A stretch of DNA of 64,000 nucleotides from Candidatus Hepatoplasma crinochetorum (GTDB lineage: Bacteria > Bacillota_I > Bacilli_A > Mycoplasmatales > Hepatoplasmataceae), in NCBI GenBank assembly GCA_001179805.1, contig CWGI01000001.1:1-64000 (forward strand). The letters run 5' to 3'. Each line of letters starts with the position of its first letter. The first letter of the stretch is position 1. The notes under the pieces are model-generated. The model was not told the origin of the DNA. It ran no database searches and was given only the letters and a program-made list of their open reading frames with translations. Shown piece by piece: positions 21,334-36,312 of the stretch. A program made the translations under genes and the position numbers.

Positions 21334-21361
21334 ATTCATTATATATAAATATATAATGAAT
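21334..21361. promoter_or_regulatory. 28-bp AT palindrome upstream of gapN
   Basis: ATTCATTATATAT, two-base centre, ATATATAATGAAT: a perfect inverted repeat 78 bp upstream of the gapN start. Operator or terminator of the upstream unit are both possible. No T-run follows on either side, which favours an operator. Confidence 0.4.
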
Positions 21362-21415
21362 ATTATTAAAATTATCTAAATTTATTATAAAATAATTAAT
21401 TTCATTTTTAAATAT

Positions 21416-21511
21416 CTATGATTTATTTTTTTTATTTTTAGATTTAATTTTGCTATTCATTGAAATAATTCCTAATAAAGGAATAATAATAAATCCATAA
21501 TATTTTTCCAT
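21416..21511 (-). CDS. Possible 31-aa membrane microprotein
   Basis: ATG at 21511 to TAG at 21416: MEKYYGFIIIPLLGIISM followed by a basic tail (SKIKSKNKKNKS). One short hydrophobic segment plus a positive tail is a typical microprotein layout. It starts 16 nt after the HAD gene stop with a weak GAAAGA ahead, so it could be the last gene of that operon. It may also be chance in AT-rich DNA. Confidence 0.35.
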   Translation of the reverse strand: MEKYYGFIIIPLLGIISMNSKIKSKNKKNKS

Positions 21512-21527
21512 ATTTATTCTTTCGATT

Positions 21528-22433
21528 TTAAATATCTTTTTTTTCAAAAAAATTATTTAAAAAATGACTAACGCCACCATTATTATTATCATACTTTGTA
21601 ATATAATTTGCTATTTCTTTTATTTCGTCTAATCCATTTATCATTGCAACACCATGGTTTGCATTTTTAATCATCTCATAATCATTTAAGTTATCACCAA
21701 TTGTAATAATATTTTCTTTTTTTATTTTATATTTATCAGCAATAAATAAAATAGAACTTCATTTATTATATTTTTTATTATTTATTTCTAAAACGATTGA
21801 ATCACCAATTTTATCTCTTCAAAATCATAAATTTAATTCGTTCCCATATTTTTTATTGAGATTTTTTAATATTTTATCTAAATTAATATTTTCTTTTATT
21901 TTTAAATGCATATATGCACTAATTGGTTCATCTTTTATATTTTTAATATCAAGTTTTTTAATTTTAAAATTACTAAAATTATTATATAAATCAAAAACTA
22001 ATTCATCATTAAAATTATCCATTCTGACATAATCTAAATATTTAAATACTAAATTATATTTAATATCATTTAATATTTTATCTTTTGCAATTTTTTTTAA
22101 ACTATTAAGATTCATTTTTGTATCTAAAAGAATCTTATTTTTATTTGGAATAGATATGTGACAACCATTAAAATTGGAAAGAATAATATTTAGTTTAATA
22201 TTATTAAATAATTCTTCTGCAGATTTTAGACTTCTTCCTGTTGCAATTACAACTTTGTGTCCTTGTCTAATTAATCTATCTAAAATTTTAATTTCTCCAT
22301 CTAAGATATAATTTTCAGATTTTATAGAATTTGTTTCTTGATTAATTTCTTGATCAGGAATTAAAGTTCGATCAATATCAATAGCAATTAATCATTTTTC
22401 TTTTTTAGAATTCAATTCAATTTCCTTGTTCAT
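21528..22433 (-). CDS. Cof-type HAD-IIB phosphatase
   Basis: 301 aa. Motif I is DIDRTLIP (DxDxT with Arg in place of the usual Gly, about residues 18-25), motif II VVIATGRS (about 60), and motif IV GDNLNDYEM (about 245) with GVAMINGLDEIKEIA after it. The cap domain lies between (about 90-200), as in Cof/YidA-like sugar-phosphate phosphatases common in mollicutes. The substrate is unknown. The start overlaps the 3' end of the helicase gene by 29 nt. A second Cof-type paralogue lies at 36313. Confidence 0.9.
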
Positions 22434-23697
22434 AAAATTTTATTGCTTCCCTATTCGCTTTAATATATTTTTGGTCAAAATTTAAAATATACATATTTTT
22501 TGGATCTTTTATTCTTGAAAGAGCGGTGTAAAGTTGACCATCAGCAAAAATATTTTTACAATCAATTAATAACTCACTTAAAGTCATTCCTTGTGATTTA
22601 TGAATTGTAATTGCATAACATAATTTTAAAGGGATTTGTGTAAACGTACAAATCGTTTCTCCTTTTTCATTAACTTTTGTTCAATTATGAAAACTAACAG
22701 ATGTTTCGTTTTGATCTAATCATTTTACTTTTATTTCTTTTTTACTTAAAAAAGTAATTATTCCAATTGAACCATTTACAATCTTATCTTCTTTTTTGTT
22801 AATAAGAGACATTACTTTTGCCCCTATTTTAAGAATTAATTTTTCAGGAATGATTGTAAGTTCTTTTTTATATTCTTCAATAATATTTTCATTTATTCCT
22901 TCAGAAAGTAAAAAAGTTCCTTTGTAAAAATATTCTTTTCCTTCTAGTTTTTCTAAATTTTGATTATTTATTTTTTCGGCTTGAAGATTGTTTGATACTA
23001 ATTTTGTTATTTGATCAATATTTTTACTTTTTTTATCTTCAAAATTAGCAAAATAATTTTTTACTTTTTCATCAAAATTACCAATACGAATTTTTTTTAA
23101 ATTTTCAAGATATACTTTATCATTCTGGCGAAAATTTTTTGTTAATTTTATTAATTTAATATCTAATTTATTTCAAAGTTCAGAATTGAAAATTCATTTT
23201 TCATTTAATAATTCATTTTGTCAATTTTTTATAATTGGAGGAAGTTGTAAAAAATCACCAAACATAATAATTTTTATTCCTCCAAAAATTTTGTTATTTC
23301 CTTTTCCTTTTTGTAATAAAAGATTAATTAATTCAAAAAAATCACTTTTTATCATTGATATTTCATCAATTACTAAAATATCTGTATTTTTTATCTGTTT
23401 TGCTTTTATTTTTCATCTTCGATTATTTCTTCCTGTGATAATTGGAAAATGTTCTTTTTGATCATAAAATAAATTACCCAAATAATAATTTAAAGTTGTC
23501 CCTTCAAATATTGTTGCTGATATTCCTGTTGAAGAAGTAAAGACAGCATTTAATTTTCTTTTTTTAAAATATTCTTTTAAATTTATTAAAAGAGTTGTTT
23601 TTCCTGTCCCGGCATGTCCTGTTATAAAATAAAAATTGCTTTCTTCTTTTTCAAAAATTTCTATAAATTTTTCTAAATAATTTTTTTCTTTTTTCAT
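22405..23697 (-). CDS. Pif1/RecD-type SF1B helicase
   Basis: 430 aa. An ATP-dependent 5'-3' DNA helicase by family. Walker A is GHAGTGKTTLL (about 24-34), Walker B LVIDEISM (about 106-113), motif III FGDFLQLPPII (about 140-150), and the C-terminal motifs ITIHKSQGMTLSELLIDC (about 365) and LYTALSRIKDP (about 390). It is compact, close to a minimal Pif1 core, with no N-terminal RecD extension. The last residues (GNWIEF) read through a UGA(Trp) into the HAD gene region, so the two genes overlap and are coupled. Diverges from ileS. Confidence 0.9.
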
Positions 23698-23849
23698 TCT
23701 TTAAAGTTGTGATTTTTTTTACCAATATTACTAATAATATTAATAGCAATTTAATTATAAAAAAAGTGGCAATTATTTTATAATTAAAATACTTACAAGT
23801 TAACTGATTTAATTATCAAACTTTGTTTAGTTAATTTTTAGATTTAAAT

Positions 23850-26519
<2,670 letters not shown>

Positions 26520-26537
26520 AATATAAAGGAAAGATAC

Positions 26538-28304
26538 GTGGGTGCAAAAACGACAAAAAAATCAGAATCCAATTCTAATCGATATGGACTTCTTACTTTG
26601 ATTGCAATTATTGTTGGAACAGTAATTGGATCGGGAATTTATGTAAAAAATGCTTCCTTAATGGAGCAATCACAATCTATTATTCTTTCTACAATAGGTT
26701 GAGTTATCGGTGGACTTATTGTTCTTGCGATGCTTGTTGCTTTTATTGAAATTGTTTCAATAACAAATAAAAAAAATGAACAAGGAACCTTTACAGCTTG
26801 GAGTAGATATCTTTGAGGAGAAAAAACTTCTAAGCTTATCGGAGGATATTTTCTTTTTGTTTATTTTCCATTGATTATGGCATCGGAATCAATTTTTGTT
26901 GGGAATGAATTTTATTTTATTTTTTATCCTAATGGAACCGGAGGAAGCGAAGTAGCTTGATTTTTTATAATTTCAATTATCGCTCTTCTTGTTATTGTTC
27001 TTGCTTTTTCAATCACAACTTTTACCGTTAAACCAGGGGAGGCGATTCAATCATTTGGAACAATTGCAAAAATTTTACCATTAATTTTTTTGTTGATTTT
27101 ATTATTTGTTTCAATTGGTTTAAATGGAAGTTATGATAATACGCTTATAAATGATGGGGCTTTTGATCCCAATTCTTCTGTAAATACTGGGTTACATGAA
27201 AATGCTTTTTATCATTTATTATTAATTCTTCCTGCAATTTTATTCGCCTTTGATGGATTTTTATTTGCTGCTTCATTATCTAATGAAGCTAAAAGTCCAA
27301 AAACATATAAAAGAGCTTTAATTATTTCTGTTTTCTTTATTACTGCAATTTATCTTTTATTTTCCCTTTCTTCCTTTTTATTGGGAGAAGGAAATGGGGC
27401 AAATGGTAATTATGAAATAAACGGAATCATTGTTGCTATTTTTGCTAAATTTGGATTAGAAACTTTAGGAAAAGATATTCAAATAATTATTACAGTTATT
27501 CTTATGATTTCAATCACAACTGCTGTATTTGGTTACTCATTATCTTCAATGTGAACATTATCAGATAGTTCAAATCTTGATGAAATTGTTGATCGAGAAG
27601 GATTAATGATTAGGCGAAATTATAAAGGAATACCGACACGTGCAGGAATAAAAATGTTTATTTATACGCTTGTTGGTTTATTTATTATGCGAATACTTGA
27701 TGGAATTTTCATCTTAGTTGTTTCGACAAATGATTCCCTGATCGGAATGACAGATTATATGTCTAATTTATTTACACTTACAAATTTTGTAATGTATTCT
27801 TTTATTATTATCGGCGCAATTTCTAATAGATTTACAAATAAAGTAGATACAGAAAAACAAAAAGGATTTATGATTTGTGCGTTTTTTTCTGTATTTATGA
27901 TTTTGTTATCTGTTACCTCACTCGCTTATTCTTTAATTGATGGATTATTTATTTCTCAAAATGAAGATGCGATTATTTTAAAAACTATTTCAATTATTAT
28001 TTTTATAGCCGCTATTTTTATAACATACTTTTTTAATCGCTGAAATACAAGAAAAAATGTCTCTAAAAATAAAAAATATAAAGAATTTTATAAATATGCT
28101 TATAATAATAAAATTCCGTTTACAAATTACATTGAAGATCAAAAAAGAACTGAAAAACAATTTATTGCATATAGTAAATATAAGGAAATGAGTTTTAAAG
28201 AAAAATCAAAAAATCGTTTGAAAAATCAAAAAAAATTATGAAAAGATATGTTATCTGATTTCAAAAAATGATTTAAAAATATTTTTCATAAAGATAAAAA
28301 ATAA
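26538..28304 (+). CDS. APC-family amino-acid permease
   Basis: 588 aa from a GTG start (AAAGGAAAG lies 5 nt upstream; no nearer in-frame ATG before residue 45). TM1 contains the APC signature IIVGTVIGSGIYVKN (about 23-37). About 12 hydrophobic segments follow, with LPAILFAFDGFLFAASLSNE (about 230-250) as the characteristic APC region. The last 85 residues are a basic cytoplasmic tail rich in Lys and Asn. The substrate is unknown: an amino acid or polyamine. It follows ileS by 18 bp and is likely co-transcribed. Confidence 0.88.
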
Positions 28305-28417
28305 TTTTTTAATTTCTTTAAAATAGTTTATTATTTAAATTATTATGTTGATTTTTTAAGAATGAAGATTAAAAGTATTTCATATATATAAAATTGGAGT
28401 TTTAATCAATTGACTTA

Positions 28418-30766
28418 ATGAAAAAGTTTGTTTTTAATATTTTTTCTTTAATAATACTTGTATTGGGGATTTTTGCAAGTGGAAGTAATACTAACTTCTA
28501 TTCACAAAATAATGATGATTATTTTGAAAAATACAACAATAATCAAACTAATATAGATCAATTATTGGTAGGTCTGAATCAATCTTTTTATTTTGATCCT
28601 ATAAATAAAATTGTTTATGAAAATGATTATGATTTAACTTTGCAAGTAAGTTCTGATAATTCTAATAATTGAGTTGCAAAAGAAATAGATCGTCAATTTT
28701 ACTCACTTCAAAAAATGAATAAAAACGCCTCTTCAATTACTTATGATGTAAATTTTGAAATGAATTCATGAAATAATTGAAATACAACTTTTTATTTACA
28801 AGCAGACGACAATTTATTTATAACTTATCTTACAGATTATAATTATTATGATTATTCTTATTTTGTCCTTCCATCAGAAGTAATCGGAACAGAAATTGTT
28901 GATTTTGGTTATTTAAATAATCAATTTATCATTTTATTTTCGAATGGTGATATTATTTATAATCAAATTCTTTATCAATATGATCAAGATAATAATTTGT
29001 ATCAAGATTTTAGTTATTTAAATGCAGGAAAAATGATTAATTTTACAATGACTGATAACTATCTTTTTGCTACAACTGATCAAGGAGCAATTTATCAATA
29101 TGGAACAGATATTTTTGATGTAAATAAAGATCAAGATATTTTGGATCAACCTTTAATTATATATTCTTATGCTTATGATATTGATCAATCCTATTATTAT
29201 CTTTATAATTCATTAATTTCAACTGAAGATAACATTTTAGGACAGAGTAAAAATATTAGTCCAATTAGTGGGCCGGCTTTAAAAATTTACCTTGAAAGAT
29301 CTAATGGTACTTCTGATCATAATCATTTGATCATTCAAACTGATCGAAATTTTTATCAAATATATTATTTTCAAAATTATCTTTTTACTTTTGATAAATT
29401 TTTTACTGATAATAATTATGATGTTTCTTCTTATTCAATTAAAGAAAATCATTTTAATACAACAGATATTTATATTACAAATACTTTAAATTATGACAAT
29501 AATCTTTATATTACAAATATTGATGATTTTTCTGAAATTTCATTAAAAATTATTGATTTTAATTTACTTACTGAAATTGAAGAAACTTCAATAGATGGAT
29601 ATACATCACCAATTTATCAAAAAGAAATCATAAATTTCGCGGAAACAGAATTACCTGATGTTTATTTAGTAACAACAAATGATAACCTCCAATATTTAAT
29701 TAAATTAATAGTTACGGATGGTGAAATAACTTATTATCAAGTTACAACTTATAATTGAATTGATAAAGTAGAAGACATTAATTTTTCTGGAAAAGGAGAG
29801 ATTGTTACTCAAAATCCAAATTCCTTAGAATTTAAATTAAATAATATAAAAATGAATACCGATCGTTCTTTAAATGAAATTGATTTAGAAGTAGAAATCA
29901 ATAATGTTTTAATAACTAATTCTTCTTATGATTTAAATTTTAAAGGTATTAACAATAATGAAAATGATATTTTAAGTTATTATTTTGAAATTGATTTAAG
30001 TAATGAAAGTTCAAATTCATTAATTAAATTTAGTAATGTAGGTATGTACAATCAAAATAATCAACTTATTGAGCAAAATGTTAATTATATGACTTATACA
30101 ACAATGAGTTCTCCTGTAATGAAGCAAAAAGATAATTTTGAAATTATTCAAAATGAAGAAGATGATACAGATACAAGTTTTTATTTTATTGTTTCATTTT
30201 TAACAACGGGCGATTATAATTTTGAATCAGATGAAATTATGACATTGAATGCGACTGAACTTATCGATAATGAAACAAAAGAAGTTAGCTTAGATACAAC
30301 TTATGTAAAATTAATTGAAGGTACTGCTAGTTCTTTAAGTCAAACTTATGAATACGAGGTTCAAAATTTAGATGAAGAAGCAATTTATAATAATTTTAGT
30401 CTTACAGTTTCTCAACCCAATGTGATTGGAGTAGAACAAGCAGAATCATTTGCAATCGATACAACCGCAACATTCATTTCTGGAAATATCTCTTCTTTTC
30501 CTGTTTTTGCATATGTCTTATTACTAGTATTTCTTTTATTATTTATTGCTATTCTTGCTTTTTATTATTTGAATTATGTTTACAACAAACGGTCAGCTGA
30601 AAAAATTGAGTATACATTTGAAAATTGAGATAATCTTTCTGATTCTGAAATAAGTAAAATTGATAAAACAATTAAAACAGAAGAATATAGTCCAAAAACA
30701 ATTCATAAAAAAATTACAAAAAATCAATATAAAAATAGTAATCAACAAAAAAATAAAAAGAATTAA
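28418..30766 (+). CDS. Large anchored surface protein of unknown function
   Basis: 782 aa. A signal-peptide-like start (MKKFVFNIFSLIILVLGIFA) without lipobox is followed by a 660-residue ectodomain very rich in Asn, Asp, Tyr and Ser. The first part (about 50-440) has repeated short beta-strand motifs such as IYQYGTDIFDV and DNLFITYLTDYNYYDYSYF, which could form a propeller, but no RCC1 blades. The second part (about 450-690) looks Ig/cadherin-like. A TM helix (YVLLLVFLLLFIAILAFYYL, about 702-721) and basic tail end it. GGAG lies 18 nt before the ATG; an in-frame AUU at 28409 is better spaced. Same layout as the other surface proteins in the window. Confidence 0.8.
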
Positions 30767-30821
30767 AAATAATTTATAATTTTTTTGATTAAATAATTAA
30801 AAAGATTAGAAGTTATAAATT

Positions 30822-31532
30822 ATGCACCGTTTTTTTATTGAACAAAAATTTGAAAATAATAAAATAAAACCATCAAAAAAAATTATTCATCAATTAACAA
30901 AAGTTTTGCGAATCAAAAGAAATGAAGATTTTGTTGTGATTCAAAATCAAAAAGAATATCTTTGTAATTTGATTGATAATCAGATTGTTTTAAAAAAAGA
31001 AATAATTCGTAAACAAAAAAATCAAGATTTTAAAAAAGAATTAATTTTAGTACAAGGAATTCCAAAAAACAAAAAATTATCAATTATTTTGCAAAAAGGA
31101 ACAGAGATCGGTGTTGATCATATTTATCTTTGAAAAACTATTCATTCAAATGTTTTAATTCAAAATATTTTTAAAAAAGATTCACATTTTAAAGAAATAA
31201 TAAAGGAAGCATCTGAACAAGCTAATAGAATTGATCTTCCGCAAATTTCTTATATAAATTCATTCAATGAGATTGAATTTAAAGATCAAGATTTATTATT
31301 AGTTTTTTATGAAAAAGCCGATCCGATTAAAGATCATATTAGAAATTATTTAGATGTTTTTAATAATTTTAAGAGAATATTTGTTTTTATCGGTCCCGAA
31401 GGTGGATGAAGTGAAGAAGAAATCGGTTTATTTAAATTAAAGGAAGCAACATTGCTTTCAATAGGAGAAAATATTTTAAGAACAGAAACAGCAGCTATTG
31501 TTGCTTTAGGATTAATAAAATATTTAAATTAA
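30822..31532 (+). CDS. rsmE: 16S rRNA (uracil1498-N3)-methyltransferase
   Basis: 236 aa SPOUT methyltransferase. N-terminal PUA-like part begins MHRFFIEQKF with HQLTKVLRIKRNEDF. The catalytic trefoil knot has QKGTEIGVDHI (about 87-97), FVFIGPEGGWSEEEI (about 187-201) and the SIGENILRTETAAIVAL end (about 212-228), all standard RsmE signatures. It adds a methyl to a 16S decoding-site uridine. It precedes obg by 11 bp. Confidence 0.94.
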
Positions 31533-31543
31533 GATACTAAATA

Positions 31544-32839
31544 ATGAAAAATATAACTTTTATAGATGAAGCTAAAATTAAAATAAAAGCCGGAAATGGC
31601 GGAGATGGAAAACTTGCTTTTCATCGGGAAAAATATGTTGAAAGAGGAGGACCTTCAGGTGGTAATGGAGGTAACGGAGGTTCAATTTACTTTAAAGGAA
31701 CAACAAATTTAAATACATTATTAAATTTTAAAGGAAGATCAATTTATCGTGCTGAAAATGGACAAAATGGTGATATTAAAAATATGACCGGAAAAAATGG
31801 AGTTGATCTTTTCATTTCTGTTCCGATCGGAACAGAAATTATTATCAATGATGAAAAAATAATTGATATTACTTATGATAATCAATTATTTATTGCGATA
31901 AAAGGTGGAAAAGGTGGAAGGGGAAATGCTTCTTTTAAATCTTCAAAAAATAATGCCCCTACAATTTATGAAAAAGGAGAGAAAACAGATTTTATTGAAG
32001 TTGTTTTAAATTTAAAACTACTTGCAGATGTTGGTTTATTAGGATTACCAAACGCTGGTAAATCAACATTAATTTCAGTAATTTCAAATGCTAAACCGAA
32101 GATTGCAAATTATCAATTTACAACGTTAAAACCACAATTAGGTGTTGTAAAATATAAAAATTATAGCTTTGTAATTACAGATTTACCAGGATTAATTGCA
32201 GGAGCAAGTCAAAATAAGGGAATGGGAATTGAATTTTTAAAACATCTTACAAGAACTAGACTTTTATTACATTTAATTGCAAGCGATCAAAAAGATTTAA
32301 TCAAAAATTATCAATTGATTCGTAAAGAACTCTCTTCTTATTCCAAAAATTTATCAACAATTCCTGAAATTATTGTGATTACAAAAGAAGATCTTTTGAA
32401 TAATGAAGAAAAAAAGGTAATTAAAAATTTATTTGATAATCAAAAAATTTTCTTTATTAGTGCAATTAAACATCAAGGTTTGGATCTTTTATTAAGAGAG
32501 ATTTCAGAAAAACTTAAAGAAATAAAAAAAATTGAGCAAGATGAAGCTGATTTAATTTTAGAAGAAAAAACAAAAGAATTTATTTATCATAAATATGAAG
32601 AACCAAATTTAGATTTTTCAATTGCAAAAAAAGATAATTCTTGAATTATCGATGGAAAATATCCAAAATATTGAGCTAATAGAATTCCTCTTACAACTTA
32701 TGAAAATTATTTAAGAATAATCAGCAAATTTAAAAGTAAAGGGATAATCTCAAAATTAAAAGAAGCAGGTTTAAAAAAAGGTGATATTATTACTGTAAAA
32801 GATACTTTTTTTACAATTGAATATCAAGAAGAATTTTAA
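31544..32839 (+). CDS. obgE: Obg GTPase (ribosome assembly)
   Basis: 431 aa, full length. Glycine-rich OBG fold (KAGNGGDGKLAFHREKYVER, GGPSGGNGGNGG; residues 1-160). G domain: GLPNAGKSTLI (G1, about 165), FTTLKPQLG (switch I), ITDLPGLIAGASQ (G3, about 213), TKED (G4, about 283). A C-terminal OCT domain ends in KKGDIITVKDTFFTIEYQEE. It acts in large-subunit maturation. Immediately downstream of rsmE, same operon. Confidence 0.96.
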
Positions 32840-32911
32840 ATTTATTACTTTTTCTTTATAATATTAATTATATTTATAATAATTTAATACTATAAAAAGA
32901 TTTATTATATT

Positions 32912-33514
32912 ATGGTACAACAAAACAAAGTAAAAATTAAGCAAGAAGATCGAATCTCAATTAAAAATATCATTGATGATTCTAATCCTAAGTTACGTGA
33001 AATTTCTTTTGATGTTCCTTATCCACTTTCAAAGGAAGATAAGTTTATTATGCATCAGATGATTGATTACGTACGTAGTTCAATCGATCCAAATCGTGAT
33101 CAAGATGATAAAAGAGAATTAAGACCAGCTTATGGAATTAGTGCAATTCAATTAGGATATCCGAAAAAAATGCTTTTCGTTCACGTTCCAAGTGATTTTG
33201 GTAAGGAATCAGAAGAATTTGCACTTGTAAATCCAAAGGTTATTCAATATACAGATAAAAAAGCTTATCTTGCAGGAGGAGAAGGATGTCTTTCTGTTCG
33301 TGCTAATCATCCTGGATATGTTTTAAGAAGTTACGGAATTAAAATTGTTGCAATTGATTACTTTACGGATCGTGAAATAGAAATTGATGCAAAAGGGTTA
33401 ACAGCAATTGTTTTGCAGCATGAAATAGATCATCTTTTGGGAATTTTGTTTTATGATAGAATAAACAAATTACAACCATTTGTTTTAACTGATAAAAAAG
33501 CGGTTAAATTGTAA
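32912..33514 (+). CDS. def: Peptide deformylase
   Basis: 200 aa. Removes formyl from nascent N-terminal Met with a bound metal. The three motifs are present: GISAIQLG (about 76-83), EGCLSV (about 122-127, metal Cys) and QHEIDHLLG (about 168-176, metal His pair and catalytic Glu). There is no RBS before the ATG at 32912, only A/T, so translation may be leaderless. The 72-bp gap from obgE likely holds a promoter. Confidence 0.96.
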   Translation: MVQQNKVKIKQEDRISIKNIIDDSNPKLREISFDVPYPLSKEDKFIMHQMIDYVRSSIDPNRDQDDKRELRPAYGISAIQLGYPKKMLFVHVPSDFGKESEEFALVNPKVIQYTDKKAYLAGGEGCLSVRANHPGYVLRSYGIKIVAIDYFTDREIEIDAKGLTAIVLQHEIDHLLGILFYDRINKLQPFVLTDKKAVKL

Positions 33515-33552
33515 TAATAATTTATAAATAAACAAAATAAAGGAGTTTTAAA

Positions 33553-35259
33553 ATGAATGATGAGGATAAAAACGAATCATTCCAGTTGAATATTAAAAAA
33601 ATACCACCGATGTATGTATATGCACTTGGTGGATTAGGTGAAGTTGGAAAAAATATGTATATTGTTGAGCAGGGAAATGAACTTTGAATCGTAGATTCAG
33701 GGATTATGTTCGCTGCTGAAATCAGTGTTGAAGGTGTAATACCATCTTTTGAATGATTAGAAAAAAATCAAAAAAGAATCAAAGGATTAATAATTACACA
33801 TGGACATGAAGATCATATTGGCTCAATACCTCATCTTTTAAGTTCGGTTTCAATTCCAAAGATTTATGCAGGAAGAATTGCTGCTAATCTTATTTGATCA
33901 AAATTAAGCGAAAGACAAGTTCCTAGACAAAAAATAGATATTATTAATAATAAATCAGTAATTAAAACTTTAAATTTTAAAATTGATTTCTTTAATGTGA
34001 ATCACTCTATTCCTGATTGTTATGGTATTAGATTTAGATCAAGACACGGAACAGTTGTCACTACAGCTGATTTTAAATTTGATTTTACACCAGTTGGTGC
34101 AAAAGCCGATCTTTATAAAATGGCTTCATATGGAAACGAAGGAGTAACTTTATTATTATCTGATTCGACAAATGCACAATCAGAAAAATTTTCTGTTTCA
34201 GAAAAAGTAGTTGCGAGAAATATTGATAATATTGTGAGTAGAACAAAAGGAAGAATTATCGCCGTTACCTTTGCGTCGAATGTATTTAGAGTTCGTGAAC
34301 TTATCAAAATTGCAATTAAATATAAACGTAAAATTGTTGTTTTTGGTTATTCAATGGATAAAATTATTAAAATTTCTCGTAAGATTAAATATATTAATCT
34401 TGATGAAGATGTAATTGTTGATGCAAGAGATATGAGTAAATATAAAGAAAATGAACTTTTTATTATCTCGACCGGAACACAAGGTGAACCAACAGCAGCA
34501 CTTACAAAAATGTCGGATGGAAGACATAAAGATATTCATTTGAATGAAAGAGACACAATTGTTTTTGCCTCAAGTGAAATTCCAGGAAATTATGAAAACA
34601 TTGAAAAAGTGGTAAATAACTTAATTAAAAAAGGTGTTAAATTAATTAATAATCATAATTATCCAGGTGTTCATGCTTCTGGACATGGAGGAATGCAAGA
34701 ACAATTATTAATGCTTAATCTTCTAAAACCATTTTATTTCTTTGCAATTCATGGAGAAACTGTAATGCAAGTAAAACATACAAAAACAGCAATTGCAGCG
34801 GGAATTAAAAAAGAAAATACTTTTATTATTCCAAATGGAAGAAAATTAAAAGTTTATCATGGTAGAGTTACATTGGATGATTATGTCCCAACCGATGATA
34901 TTTACATCGATGATACAAATTTAAAAGGTCAATCATCAAAAGTTATTACTGATCGAAATTCAATGAGTGAATTCGGTGTAATTACGATTACTGTCGGTAT
35001 TAATTCAAAAGAAAATAAAATAATTATAAGTCCAGAACTGACAAGTTATGGAACAATAAATCAACAAAAAAATAAAAATTTTATTACTCAAATTGAAAAT
35101 ACAGTTAAAAGTAATCTTGATCTCTATTATGCTAGTAGAGAGAGAATAACATTTAATGGAATTAAGGAAATTATTCGTAATTCAGTTCGCGAAGAAATTT
35201 ATCAAAAACGTAAAACATCACCAATAGTTATTCCGATTGTATTAAATTGTAATTTTTAA
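33553..35259 (+). CDS. rnj: Ribonuclease J
   Basis: 568 aa beta-CASP metallo-beta-lactamase RNase, the main mRNA decay and rRNA-processing enzyme of many low-GC bacteria. [17 protein letters not shown] opens the fold (about 22-38), [15 protein letters not shown] is the metal motif HxHxDH (about 79-93), and the beta-CASP region has ISTGTQGEP (about 303) and [11 protein letters not shown] (about 373). A good RBS (AAAGGAG) lies 8 nt before the ATG. The C-terminal domain is short. Only one paralogue is in this window; mollicutes often have two. Confidence 0.95.
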
Positions 35260-35291
35260 AATATAAAAAATTTTAGCAAGAAGGTTAATTT

Positions 35292-36302
35292 ATGGAAAAG
35301 AAACGCTTATTTTCGGGTTTAACATCGACCGGAAGATTAACATTAGGAAATTATATTGGTTCACTCAGTAAGCTTTTAAAATTACAAGAGGACAAAAATA
35401 ATGAAGTAATTATTTTTATTGCAAATTTACATGCTCTTACGATCCCAATTACAAAAGCAGAATTACTTAGAAATGTAAAAGAAAATTTAAAATTATATAT
35501 TGCAATCGGAATTGATCCTAAAAAAACAAAAATTTATTTACAATCACAGATTGAGAAAGTTAATGAATTATTTTATATTTTGTCAACAATGACTACGATT
35601 GGTCAATTAGAAAGAATGACACAATATAAAGATAAAGCAACAAAACAAGCAAATTCAACTTTTAAAATTCCAACCGGAATTTTGTTTTATCCAATTTTGA
35701 TGGCTGCTGATATTATTCTTTTTAATCCAGATTATGTTATCGTCGGAAATGATCAAAAACAACATCTTGAGTTTACTAGAGATTTAATTTTAAAATTAAA
35801 TAATAATTATGATACAGATATTAAATTGGTAGAAGCAAAAATTGCAGATCTTAAAGAAGGTGCAAAAATTATGGCGCTTAAAAATCCTAAACAAAAGATG
35901 TCTAAATCAGATCAAAATAAAGATAATACAATTTATTTATTAGATGACCTTTTAGAGGTAAAAAGAAAAATTTTAGGAGCTCTTACAGATTCTGAAAATA
36001 AAATATATTATGATTTAGAAAAAAAAGCAGGAGTTTCAAATTTACTTGTAATTTATAGTACGATTAAAAATATTTCTCTAAAAAAAGCAGAGCAAGAATT
36101 TAAAAATTTAACTGACTATCGCAAATTTAAAGAGATTGTTGCCGATCAAGTTTGTAATTTATTAGCAAAAATTCAAAAAAATTATCATAATTTAAATGAT
36201 GATAAATTAATAGAAATTTTAAATTATAATTTAAAATACTTAAAAAAAGAAGCAAATAAAAATTTAGATAAAATTAAAGATAAGATAGGTCTTATTTTAT
36301 AA
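35292..36302 (+). CDS. trpS: Tryptophanyl-tRNA synthetase
   Basis: 336 aa class I synthetase, normal bacterial length. FSGLTSTGRLTLGNYIGSL (about 7-25) holds the TxGN form of HIGH. The KMSKS loop is KQKMSKSDQNKDNTIYLLDD (about 200-219). GNDQKQHLEFTRDL (about 152) is the tRNA/Trp signature. It charges tRNA-Trp, which here must read UGA. RBS AAGAAGG upstream. Confidence 0.96.
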   Translation: MEKKRLFSGLTSTGRLTLGNYIGSLSKLLKLQEDKNNEVIIFIANLHALTIPITKAELLRNVKENLKLYIAIGIDPKKTKIYLQSQIEKVNELFYILSTMTTIGQLERMTQYKDKATKQANSTFKIPTGILFYPILMAADIILFNPDYVIVGNDQKQHLEFTRDLILKLNNNYDTDIKLVEAKIADLKEGAKIMALKNPKQKMSKSDQNKDNTIYLLDDLLEVKRKILGALTDSENKIYYDLEKKAGVSNLLVIYSTIKNISLKKAEQEFKNLTDYRKFKEIVADQVCNLLAKIQKNYHNLNDDKLIEILNYNLKYLKKEANKNLDKIKDKIGLIL

Positions 36303-36312
36303 AAAGGTAAAT

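Noticed and set aside
23698-23849. T-box riboswitch before ileS
   Set aside because: The spacer is only about 150 bp, divergent, and lacks a visible T-box sequence or terminator/antiterminator pair.
34113-34539. Minus-strand frames inside the RNase J gene
   Set aside because: Shadows of a complete, recognisable gene.
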